A stretch of DNA of 64,000 nucleotides, from contig CM075351.1 of the NCBI GenBank assembly GCA_037693485.1, positions 159,840,501 to 159,904,500 on the forward strand, written 5' to 3'. Positions 1 to 9,866 of the stretch are shown in pieces (positions within the stretch are counted from its first letter, which is position 1; every line of letters begins with the position of its first letter). The stretch comes from Kitagawia praeruptora (lineage: Eukaryota; Streptophyta; Magnoliopsida; Apiales; Apiaceae). Under the pieces are notes generated by a model. It saw nothing but the letters and a program-made list of their open reading frames with translations, searched no databases and was not told where the DNA came from. The translations under genes and the position numbers were made by a program.

Positions 1-139
1 AACTTGCATTAATAACTTGAAATGGGTTCAACCCTTACATAGAGTACTACTATCCTACTCGGAGCAACATGCTCTGCAATGGTTTCAATGAACCTTATTT
101 CTACTTCTACTAGATAAATATGAAGCTAAGTCCCACTAG

Positions 140-377
140 GATAACTTGAGCCCATCGGGGCTTTGCAAGACTAGGCCTGCACCAGATTTTGTTTTAGATG
201 CTCCATCAAAATAGAGTAACCACCACTCCTTTTGGTCTACTCCTTATTATTCTAAAGTTCACTTCCTGCTTGGGGTATTACCTTCTGCCCCCCGACTTCT
301 TGGTTGCCAATGGTACATTCAACCACGAAGTCAGTTAACGCCTTAGCCTCAATGGTTGTCCGAGGCTTCTGTGTGAT
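140..377 (-). pseudogene. Remnant of the RT-RNase H connection and second RNase H domain
   Basis: On the minus strand, 377-312 reads KPRTTIEAKALTDFVVECT, which resembles the stretch of Tat polyproteins just before the second (plant-type) RNase H. In another frame, 243-140 reads LYFDGASKTKSGAGLVL, the first beta-strand motif of that RNase H. The frame changes between the two pieces and stops follow. The preceding 393-863 stretch is protease, so the RT and first RNase H, roughly 500 codons in intact relatives such as the one at 21744-27230, have been deleted. No function is expected. Confidence 0.7.
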
Positions 378-392
378 GTCCTCTGACGACCT

Positions 393-2546
393 TTATTGGC
401 ATTCCTTACCACTACGGACATCCATGTCTTCAATCGGAAGGACCTGCCCCCCGACTCCGTCAGGCCTTAACGCGGCTACATAACAGTTTTGTGCCATCTT
501 TTGATCACCTTTATGTTCTCCAACACCATTCCGAGTCGGGAACTTGATCTTCATATGATAAGTTGAGGCAACAGCCTTGAATGCATGAAGTCCAGTCCTT
601 CCGAGGATAGCGTTGTACGTTGAAACCTCCTTGATTACCAGGAAGTTCAACATCTGAGTGGCCTTCTTGGGCTCCTGTCCAATAGTCACAGGCAATTGAA
701 TAGTCCCTTCAACTTTAGATCCTACTCCATTAAATCCATATATAGGCATGTTATTGGGGGTCAACTGAGAATCATTGTAACCCATCTTCATAAATGCATC
801 ATGAAACAGAACGTCAACGGAAGCTCCATTATCTATCAAGACTCGCTTCACTTCTGAGTTTCAAATTACAGGAGTTATGACCAATGGGTCGTCACGGGGG
901 AACTTCACCCCTTCAAGATCAGAATCATCAAAACCAATTGCGATTTCAGTCCTAGCCCGCTTCGGGGCCTCTCCCACGATGTGTATCACTTCTCTGGAAT
1001 AAGCCTTCAGAGAATTCCTTGTTGTGCCGGCTGCAGTAGGGCCTCCTGAGATCATGTTGATTATTGGCCCTCGGGGATGTGGGTTGCGATCTTGATCGTC
1101 ATCCCTTCTATTATAATCTCTAATTTGATTAACACGATCGTCACCCTTGGTGAAGTGGCTCAATTTCCCTCTACGGATTAAAAACTCGATCTCATCTTTG
1201 AGTTGCTTGCAATCATCAGTGTCATGCCCCACATCTCTGTGGAATCTGCAATACTGATTCTTGTTTCTCTTTTCGGGATCACCCCTGAGTGGCTTCGGCC
1301 ATCGGAAATCTTTATCCTTCTCAATGTCCAACAAGATTCGACTGCTACGAGTATTCAACCTTGTATACTCCGTGAACCTTGATCCTTGGTTCTTCTTAGG
1401 GGTAGAGTCGGAGTTCAACGTCTCCTTAGTGAACCTCTTGAGGTAGTCTCTCAAGTTTTCATTCTTCCCTTGCACCACGTACATGAGGGACGCAGAACTT
1501 TTCTCATGAACTCTTCCGCTAATGAATTGACTAATGAAAGCAGCACTCAACTCCTTAAAGGAGCCAATTGAATTAGCAGGCAAACGACTATACCATCTCT
1601 GAGCCATGCCCGACAGGGTTTGAGGGAACGCCCTATAATTTAAGGCATCACTTGCAGGCTGTAGTAGCAGTGCGTTTGAGAATGTCCTAACGTGGTTTGC
1701 GGGATCACCCGTTCCATCATAAGCCTTAATTGTTGGCATCTTAAACTTTTTTGAGATACGAGCATTCATCACCTCCTCAGTATACGGGGGTGTGGGATCA
1801 TCAGGATCCCCAAGTGGCATCAGATCCTTGGGGTTGCTCTTGGGGGTTTCCACCCTTGTTGTTCTTCCAGTTGGGGCGTCGGCCCTTCTCTACCTTCTTG
1901 AGGACCTCTCTAAGTCTATAATGGGAATCGGTCCTGATGTTGGAGGAGGTTGAGTCTGATTTAACCTAGATTTTTCTCTCGCAATATCGTCCTTCAACCT
2001 TAAGATCTCGGCCTCATGAGCCTTGATCCTCTCAGCGGCTGTCAAAGGAGGTCCATCATGGATGGTTTGTGTTCTTCTTCTTGGTTCTCTGCTAGCACAT
2101 CGCTTCCTCGGGGCTTCATCACAATCATCCTCATCAGACGATGAATCATCAGTATAGGGGCCAGAGTAGTCAACATACTCTCGATCTCGGATCTGCAAGG
2201 CATGGCCACTAGGTCCAGGACCTTGAGTAATTGAAGGGTAGTTAGGCAGACCATACATCGGATTGGTATTCATGGGGAGATCCGTAGTATGGATCTGTAC
2301 CCCTGGTGGTAACGGGCGATTGGGATCAACCAGAGGAGAAACCACCATCTGAAGAGGGTTGGTTTCTTGACTTGGATGGACGACCACAGGTAACATTCTC
2401 TCAGCATGGGGATTCGTCCCTGGAGGTTGAGAAACTTGAGTTTGAGTGATCGCCCCTGTTGTTGGGGGTACCTGCTCAGTAGCAGGCGGAGCAGAGCTTA
2501 GAGGCAAGGCATCAGTAGAGGTTGGTGGTGTTCTTCGTCTGGTCAC
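393..2546 (-). pseudogene. gag-protease remnant of the Tat-like element, two in-frame stops
   Basis: Read from ATG at 2546: a Pro/Ser/Thr-rich N-terminal gag part (2546-1893), then capsid-like sequence (motifs IKAYDGTGDPANHVRTF, FISQFISGRVHEKSSASL), a CX2H-like knuckle near 1240-1200, then protease (LIDNGASVDVLFHDAFMKM near 835, active-site core DNGAS, and the AILGRTGLHAF motif near 600). In the same frame TAG occurs at 1892-1890 and TGA at 863-861. Reading continues through both, so these are point nonsense changes rather than domain ends. Compared with the gag at 21744 the region between capsid and knuckle looks shortened, which suggests a further deletion. Structural gag would package the RNA in a live relative. 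Confidence 0.85.
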
Positions 2547-2562
2547 TATGGTTGATGTTGTC

Positions 2563-2580
2563 TTCCCACAGACGGCGCCA
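2563..2580 (-). other. Primer-binding site, tRNA-Asp-like
   Basis: The minus strand reads TGGCGCCGTCTGTGGGAA two bases after the LTR end. The first eight bases match the complement of the tRNA-Asp 3' end used by many plant Ty3/gypsy elements. The same site with GGGGA in place of GGGAA follows the 5' LTR at 21317-21686. Confidence 0.8.
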
Positions 2581-2582
2581 AA

Positions 2583-3076
2583 TGTTGTGGATTAAAATCT
2601 AGGTCACGAATTTGTAATTAATGCTAGGGTTCGGGAGCTTCTTGCTTTAATGGTTGCTTCCGTATTCGAGACTAATTGGTCCTCACAGAGTGCCTACGTA
2701 TCTCGTATTGAGAATCAAGCCAAGACGTAGTTCTGAGAATGAGGGGTCAGACCCTTTATATAGGCTGAGAAGCCCTAGAATCGTAGTAGAATTAGGTGAC
2801 TTGGTGGGCAAGCCACCGCCTAGAAGAAGGTTCTAGATCCTATTATGTAGGAATCAGTTTCCATGTTGAAGTATGTGCCTTGGAGGCTAAGTCTGACGAC
2901 GATCAGCATCCTTATCTGACTCTTATTGCTAAGCTGTTCGATACCCTTAATATTAATTACGAAATTAATATAAAATAGGGTTTGGACCTTGTTGGTGGGT
3001 CCCACGTCTGGACCATACCGGGTCTAATTAATGCCACATTAAATGTGTCTTTAGGGCTTATTTTTAGGCCATATCA
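2583..3076 (-). repeat. 5' LTR of the degenerate Tat-like element
   Basis: 494 bp; on the minus strand it starts TGATATGG and ends CCACAACA (TG...CA). It contains a TATATAAAG box at about 2764-2756 on the minus strand. The same sequence family, in + orientation, forms the solo LTR at 39284-39798 (515 bp), which defines both ends. ORFs called across it are incidental. Confidence 0.85.
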
Positions 3077-3615
3077 GTCTTCTATATTAAATAGGATTTT
3101 TTCTTGATATTCAGAGTGTTTCCATTTGAATAATAATTATTAAATCATCATTAAATTAAAGATAATTTTATGAGTTTCGCGTGGATTATAAAATCTTCCA
3201 AATATGATTTCTAGATCTCAAGATAGAGTTCAAATAGTAAATATGATTTTTATAATACCAATAAATAAATAAATAAAATTGAATTCTAATACAACCTTTT
3301 TCAAATATCCTTTTCAGATTATAACTTTATTTTTAAAATTCAATTCTAATACAACTTTTTTTAATTATATTCTTTTTAGTATATAATTTTCTTCCTAAAA
3401 TTCACTTCCAATGCAACATTTTCTAATTATATCCATTTTAGATTATAATTTTCTCTTTTCGTATAATATAATCTTGATCGTCTATTTTTTAAAATATTAG
3501 ATTCAACGTTTGAGATTATTTTGGTAGTACATCGACGAAAATAATGGATAAGATCACTCTTATGCTTATTATATATAAGGATATAATTGTATTTGGTTAT
3601 TAGTAGAACTATCTT
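3077..3615. other. AT-rich host DNA left of element A
   Basis: No gene is visible. This is the left flank of the locus into which element A inserted; its right continuation is 32149 onward, upstream of the host gene. It holds the short tandem repeat at 3278-3461 and otherwise poly-A/T-rich sequence. Confidence 0.6.
3278..3461. repeat. Three diverged tandem copies of a ~61-bp AT-rich unit
   Basis: Units begin at 3278, 3338 and 3400, each with ATT(G/C)A(A/C)TTC(T/C)AAT(A/G)CAAC followed by a T-rich stretch and (T/G)ATTATAA-type sequence. Units are 60, 62 and 62 bp. Seen directly; no function assigned. Confidence 0.7.
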
Positions 3616-5993
3616 TGATAAGTGCATATTTTTGCATATTTTTTATTACCTATTTATTGCTTGAACTCGTATTTTAATAATTTATTTTGTTGCATTTCAG
3701 GAAATTCGTGAATAAATAAAGAAATGGCAAAATAGAGAAATAAAGTGCAAGGAAAGGAAAAAGAGGAAGAAAAAGGACCAAAAAGAAAAAAAGGAAAAAG
3801 AATTAGGAGTTTGGTGGAAAGGGAATCTTGGAGGACACATGGAAGGTGGAGATCATCCCAACACACTTAAAAAGTGTATGGCCAAGATCAAGTCTACCAA
3901 GGCTTAATGGAGAAGAAATCTTTTAATGGCTAGGATTACACCACCACACACACCAAATGTAGGGTCAAGATTTACCCACACCCCCCTAAACCCTAATTCC
4001 CATCCTATAAATACCCCCTCATTTCCCTTGTATTTTTTCAACTTAGAGTAGTGTAGGGTAGCTTTAGGGTAGATTTAATTTCTTGCTTTGTAGTTCTAAA
4101 TTTTGTAAACACTCCCTTTTATTTTAATGCAATTTTATTTCCTTTAAATTCTTGTCTTGCACTTTCCTTCATTGTTGCCTTGTTTCGTTACTTTCGTAAA
4201 TCCGTTTAGTGGACAAAGTAGCGAAATGCTAACCACTAGGGGTTGAGAGTAACGAAACTTTAATTTCGTGTTCGTAGTTTAATTCGTAGTTTTGCCCCTT
4301 TAAAAATCAATTTTATTGTGGGCATTTTAATTCCAAATCATCATTTTAGTGTAGCTTAATTTTAATTTCGTATTTGATTTCTTAATTTTCGTATTTAATT
4401 TTCAAATAAAAAAAAACACAAAAATATTAGTAATTTTATTAATTTCCAGCAATTGTTTTACCTGTTTTTATGTATTAATTCGTAGCCTTAAACATCATCT
4501 GTTCTGTTTATTTTAAAATCACCTCCCCTGTTTCTCAAACAATCGCAAACCCAGCTCCTTTATCTTCTTGTTTTTCGATTTTTATAAACAATCCTAGCCT
4601 TCTCCTTACTCACATTTCTTCTTCGTCTGAATCAAACACCCCTTTTTCGATTTGGTTTCGTTTTATTGTCTTCTCTTTGTTTTGTCCCTTTCCGATTTCG
4701 TTTAAATACCAGCTCAATACCAACTCTGTTTCTTCACTCGACGCACAGATCTCAGCCACATACCTCTCCCTTCTCTCTCGTTTTTCATCTCTCTCTCCCC
4801 TCTATCTCTCTCTCAAAACACGACCCCAAAAATCCCATTTCCCTTTTTTGAATTTCTTTCTTTTTCGTTTCTTTTTTTTTTTAATCAAGCACCACATCAC
4901 ACCTCTCTCGTTTTGTTGTTTGTTAGAGTCGATTCGCGATTCCAGATTGTAATTAACAGCTTTGTTCTACGTTTATTTAGTTCCCGAGTTCTTCAGTTAG
5001 TGATTTGTTTTTGGTTTCGTTGATTTCGTCGTTTAAGTTAGTCATTTAAGAGGTTGTTTGTTCGGTTTATACTGAGTTTCGATTCCGTGTTCGTATTACT
5101 GTTCTTGGCTTTAGCGGTTTAAGTCTCGTTTCGTAGTTGCTGTTGAGTTGTTTTAAATTGTAGGATAAACAAGTCTTCACTGTAACGAGTTGGGTTGACA
5201 TTGCTTGATTCGTTGTCACTGTAATTCGAGTCATTGCTACTACGTTTTCTGAGTTTACTTAAGCCAAATTGAGCTGTGTTTGTTTTTGCAATTGCTTTGT
5301 GGAGATTTGTGCTTATGTTGTCTGTCGAGTTGCTTGCTGAGTTAGAGTCCATTCCATTGAGTTGAATCTGAGTCGTGTGTTAGTTTTTGATTGCGTGCTG
5401 AGTTCACTTAGTCCTCGAGTCCAAAAGTCGCGTGTCCTGTCTCGGTCTTCGTTTGTAAATTGCTGTGGTTTGTCGAGTTAATTCCTGAGATTTGTTTTGT
5501 TTTTCTGCGAGTAAAAATTGACAGTAGTAGTAATTGTTGTTACTAAGTTGGGTTATGAGTACTGAGTTGATTTGATGAATCGCTGTAGGTGTTAAATTAC
5601 GAATGTATTGTTTTGATGAATGTTTTATTAGATTTTCTTGTTTAATTCTGTTTGGCTGAGCTAGTTGGTTTCTGCGAGTCTTTTGTTAATTTTTGGCCTG
5701 TTCTATTTACGAAGCAACCATGTCGAATTTTCTTTTAACATTTATGTAAATAAAAAGTTTTTAATAATTTAGTTCGGTTTTAAATAAAGTAGAATAAATT
5801 CATTTTAATTAATTAGTTCAAAATAGATTTCTTCTTAATTAGTAAAAACCAAATTTTATAACATCAATTGTTCTAGTTCGATTAAATTAAAAATTGAGAT
5901 TCGCGAAAATATTAGTCCCTGTGGACGAATCTAAAATTACTAAAACGAGATTGTGCGCTTGCAATCAAAATCTTCATTATTTTTTGCACATCA
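3616..5993 (+). repeat. 5' LTR of element A
   Basis: 2378 bp, TGATAAGTGCATATTT...GCACATCA. It contains a TATA box (TATAAATA at about 4006), a pyrimidine-rich leader with CTCTCTC runs (about 4740-4870) and AT-rich ends. ORFs at 3654-3866, 4666-4952 and 5119-5352 are products of this composition and recur identically in the 3' LTR. Confidence 0.93.
4006..4013 (+). promoter_or_regulatory. Likely TATA box of element A 5' LTR
   Basis: TATAAATA follows a C-rich stretch and is followed about 30 bases later by the start of the leader. The identical motif is in the 3' LTR at about 20334. It is the best core-promoter match in the LTR. Confidence 0.55.
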
Positions 5994-5999
5994 AGTTTT

Positions 6000-6018
6000 T
6001 GGCGCCGCTGCCGGGGAC
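6000..6018 (+). other. Primer-binding site of element A (tRNA-Asp type)
   Basis: TGGCGCCGCTGCCGGGGAC, six bases after the LTR end. It is complementary to the 3' end of plant tRNA-Asp with a single mismatch to the usual TGGCGCCGTTGCCGGGG seen in Athila-type elements. Confidence 0.85.
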
Positions 6019-6273
6019 TAATTATTTTTCGCGCCTTAATTTTTAGTTTTTCGGATTAGTTTTATTTCTTGCCTTATTTTTGTCTCATTTTTTTTTAGGA
6101 AAGTTTGAAATTCGGGAATCTCTCACGGAGCTTGGAACAAATTGGAATTTTTTTTTTTGGAAGCATGCTTCGGTAACCCGTATCTCACTCTTTTCGCCTT
6201 TCTATTGTTAGAAAATCACAAAAAAATCGAAAAAATTGAAAATCCAAAAAAAATTAGTTGTAAATACATAGTT
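6019..6273 (+). other. Untranslated leader of element A, first part
   Basis: AT-rich leader between primer site and the insertion point of element B; it continues at 15851-16538. No coding signal. The TAGTT at 6269-6273 is the left copy of B's target duplication. Confidence 0.6.
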
Positions 6274-9200
6274 TGTAATAACCCTAACTTTAGAAAGGCT
6301 ACAGTGCCCAAATGAATAATAATCTCGGGGAATTTAGGAAAAGGGTGTGTAGGTACCCTAGACTGGAAATGGAAAATGAATAAACAGAAATCATATTAGT
6401 GATATACTAAGGAAATAAGTGACTCGAAATGACGATGGATTTCAGAAATTCCTGAATTTAGATTTTGAGGATTTTGAGCTCGAACGAACTTCTATTTATT
6501 GGATATTAAGGAACATAGAAATATTAAAGGGATTATATATTGAGGAATTAGTGAATTTAAGTTAAACTAAGGGATTTTTAAGTTAAGAGAATGCTAAGGG
6601 AATTTGGATTTTATAAACGATTTCAAAACCACTGGATAGTGAGATATATTCGAAACGAACCGCAATTAGACGAGTATGGAAACCAAACAACCAAGATTAG
6701 TAATATAACAAGGATACATACCACATTATTATTTACCAATGTGATTGGCATTTTACTTAGAAAATTAAGAAATTAGGAGATTAGATCATCCAAGTGACAT
6801 CACCATCAATTAACACATGTTTTAAGGGGCAAATTAGTATTTTTGCAAGGCTTTAACCACAAAATATCTTCCAAGCTTCTAATACACTCTAGAATAATCA
6901 AGATTAAGGCAAGATAAGAGCTAACCAACACAAAACAAATCTCATCTTCTTCATTTCATCAAAATTCGTAGGTCACTATTCATCAAGAAAAAAATCAATT
7001 TCAAAACCCTAGCTAGAATCAACTAAAAATCAAGGGAAAAATCATGGAGGTTACTTGAGGATATATAGAGACATCCACCAAGTTTCATAGCAATCAAACA
7101 TCGTTTGATAAGGTAATAAAATCATGGAAGTTGATGGTGAATAGTGATGAATAGTGGTTTCAAGAAACTAACTTGGTTTTTATGATTCCTTTAGTTGATT
7201 CAAGTTAATCTAAGGTTGTTTAAGGAGTGCCCAAGGTTTATCAAGGATTTTTAAGAGTTATCAAAGCTTCAAGAAGGTATAATCATGCTTGCTCTTTTAT
7301 GTTTATGATAGATATTGTTGTGTTTAGTGATTAAGTGGTATAAAGGTTATGTTTATGATGTTATAAGTGTTTGTAAGTGGTTTGAGTTGATTTTGGAAGG
7401 AGTTTGGGATTGTAACCATGGCTGGTAATGAAGGCCACATGGTGTAGGTGATGATTATTGTGTTTGACGATTGGTTTTGGAGGAGTTTGATTTTGGAAAG
7501 TATGAAATTACAGCAGTTATAATGTCCGATTTTCGTTAGAACGAAAACTGCCCTGTTTTGTGACCCCTGTATTCATACGGTACCTCACTGCCTAGGTTAC
7601 CAATTGACCATGAAATGATAGAGCTTAGTTCATAGATCGTTTTGATATAAGGTGCGTTAAAATCTGATGAACGGCTTAGGAGAAAAGTCAGTTTTAGTGA
7701 AAGGTGTTCGAAAACCGAGAAACCGTAATTGTATCAACTTTGAGGCTATGATCAACCTACTTAGACATTTTTAAAAATTATGAAACTTTGGGATAATATG
7801 GTAGGGTAGTCAAAGAGACATTACCAGTTGACCTTGTAGTAAAAGTCGAAATCTATAATTTATGGGGATTTTTACAGTTAAGTATGGTCGTTAAGGGAGA
7901 TGGTGAAAAACCACTGAAACTTCGATTGAGTTTGTAAATGGTTAAGTCCTTGAACCTTTGGGGTAATAATAATACGTTAAACATATGTTGAAGTGTAAAG
8001 GGTTTTGTTATACGAGAGGGTAGTGAGTAAGAGATGTAGTATTCTAATGACGGTCCTTTTGTGTTTATAGAAATTCCGGAGGAGGGACCAGCCATACTAT
8101 CAGGATACAGAAACCAAGGCAAGATCTTTTCTATCCCTACTTGGAAATTATTTATCTTCAAAGAAACTTGATTTCATGAAATATATATATATATATATAT
8201 GTGATGCTATTGTTACTATATTGTTAAGAAATGGTTTTCCTCGATTATTGATGTAAAAAGGGAAGGTATATGAGTATGATATGAATATGGACATGAGTAT
8301 GAGTATGAGATGGATATGAATATACATAGAGATGATTATGCATGAAGTGAACATGCCTTATGATTAAGGGAATATAAAGGAATGGTATCAGTTGTTATCT
8401 AAAGATATATAAAGGAATGGAATCAGTTATTATCTAGGGTTATATGATTTATAATATTATATTCTTTCTAAGTATTGTGATTTAATAAATATTATTGAAT
8501 AGTATTTAATACTTTTGAGATAAATGGAATACTCTACGTATATAAAAGCATATTTGAATTCTTGAATATAAAGGAGATGTTTGAATCGTAATCAAAGTAT
8601 TATGTTATATATATATTTTATAGAAATAATGTGCGAGAATGAAAGTGATATACGGGAATGGAAATGTGAAATGGTGTTGATAAATTGAATAATGATCTTA
8701 TAAAAAGGGGAATTTACAACAGTAAGCGTAAGAGGCCGTGTGGAAGTTGCACAGTCCAGCACTTAATATTACAACAGTAAGCGTAAGAGGCCGTGTGGAA
8801 GTTGCACAGTCCAGCACTTAATATTTCATTTCGGCCCAAGAGTTACCGAAGGAGGATGTAGTGGTAGACCTTCCTCCTGGAGGATGGTGGCAGACCTACC
8901 TCCGTCTACCGGTAGTAAAAAGGGACGGGTACGGAGGACGACTGATCATCGTGGCTCACGTATTCGGCAACAGTGAAAACCCCTACAATGTTTGAATAAA
9001 GAATAAATGATAAAGTCAGATTGGTATACTGAAAAGGGAAAATGATATGAAAGATGGAATTATTGTTATAGATGAAGAGAAACTGATTTTATATTAATTT
9101 ATAAAAATTGTTACATAAGAAGGAAATGAGAAGATGATAGTAAGAGATTTAAGTAAATATTCATATTATCTTGAAATATTACACTGAAAATGTATATTGA

Positions 9201-9851
9201 TGGTTATATTATTTGAGAAGAGAAACTGATACTGTATTATCCTAGATTTCTTCTTTATAATAGTAAGTGGATGATGTATTATTAAGTAAGAATTTTATTC
9301 TTCCTTGAAGTTTATAAATGGTTTCCGCTTTCATGGATATATATATACTTGTCCACAATTTAAATTCTAGTTTACCATATGATCTTGCTGAGCTATTATA
9401 GCTGACTCTTGCTACATATCTATATACAGCTAGGTATGCCAATACTTCGCAGAATGCCCCGCAAGAGGATAAGGGGAAGGCGACCTTCTGAGAGCACGCT
9501 AGCATTGATTCCTGAGGTAGTGATGAGACAGACGGGTGCTGGGAACTTTATGTATAATTAAGTGTGCAAGTATGTAATAAACTTTTGATTGTTGAAATGC
9601 TTCATGTCGAAGTGTTATTCAGCAATGTACTTAAGTATAATCCTGGTTTGTAATAACTGTTTAACTCTAAACTTTTATTATGGTGAATGTTGTTCTCTGA
9701 GCATATGACTGGTGTGTGTGTGTGTGTGTATTACTGTGGGGTCAATTGCATAAGTATTAATTATAAAAAAAAAACCCAAGAGATATTGATTTTGAATGGA
9801 AGTTGGTCCGTGATGGCCCAAATTCATGACCCCGGATTTGGGGCTGTCACA
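6274..9851 (+). repeat. 5' LTR of element B
   Basis: Starts TGTAATAACCCTAACTTT, ends GGGGCTGTCACA. It includes a (TA)n run near 8178, a 55-bp direct repeat at 8714-8823, a GC-rich block to about 8985 and a (TG)n run near 9714. ORFs such as 6591-6776, 7853-8161 and 9242-9505 recur in the 3' LTR, match nothing recognisable and are not annotated. Confidence 0.93.
8714..8823 (+). repeat. Two perfect tandem copies of a 55-bp unit in the LTR of B
   Basis: Copies at 8714-8768 and 8769-8823 contain ACAGTAAGCGTAAGAGGCCG and GCACAGTCCAGCACTTAATA. The same pair is in the 3' LTR (about 14713-14822), while the related LTR C has a single, diverged copy near 42790. Confidence 0.85.
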
Positions 9852-9854
9852 GTT

Positions 9855-9866
9855 TGGTATCAGAGC
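9855..9866 (+). other. Primer-binding site of element B (initiator tRNA-Met)
   Basis: TGGTATCAGAGC, three bases after the 5' LTR. This is the standard primer site of plant chromoviruses and many Copia elements. Confidence 0.93.

Larger units (their letters stand above)
1..3076 (-). mobile_element. Degenerate Ty3/gypsy element of the Tat type, left-truncated by the window edge
   Basis: Minus-strand element whose 5' LTR lies at the right (2583-3076), followed leftwards by a primer-binding site, gag, protease and a scrap of RNase H. Visible Tat-like traits are the Asp-tRNA-type primer site, the gag zinc-knuckle-like motif YCRFHRDVGHDTDDC and remains of a second RNase H. It is dead: gag-pro carries at least two in-frame stops, and the reverse transcriptase plus first RNase H are missing between about 380 and 393. 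The other LTR would lie left of the window. A related solo LTR sits at 39284-39798. Confidence 0.85.

Noticed and set aside
4666..4952. Ser/Leu-rich ORFs of 61-91 codons in the element A LTR
   Set aside because: Produced by the CT-rich leader; repeated identically at 20994-21280, no recognisable domain, inside an LTR.
7853..8161. 102-codon minus-strand ORF in the B LTR, also at 13860-14168
   Set aside because: LTR sequence, no family resemblance, copied with the LTR; the equivalent region in C (41445-41840) reads differently.
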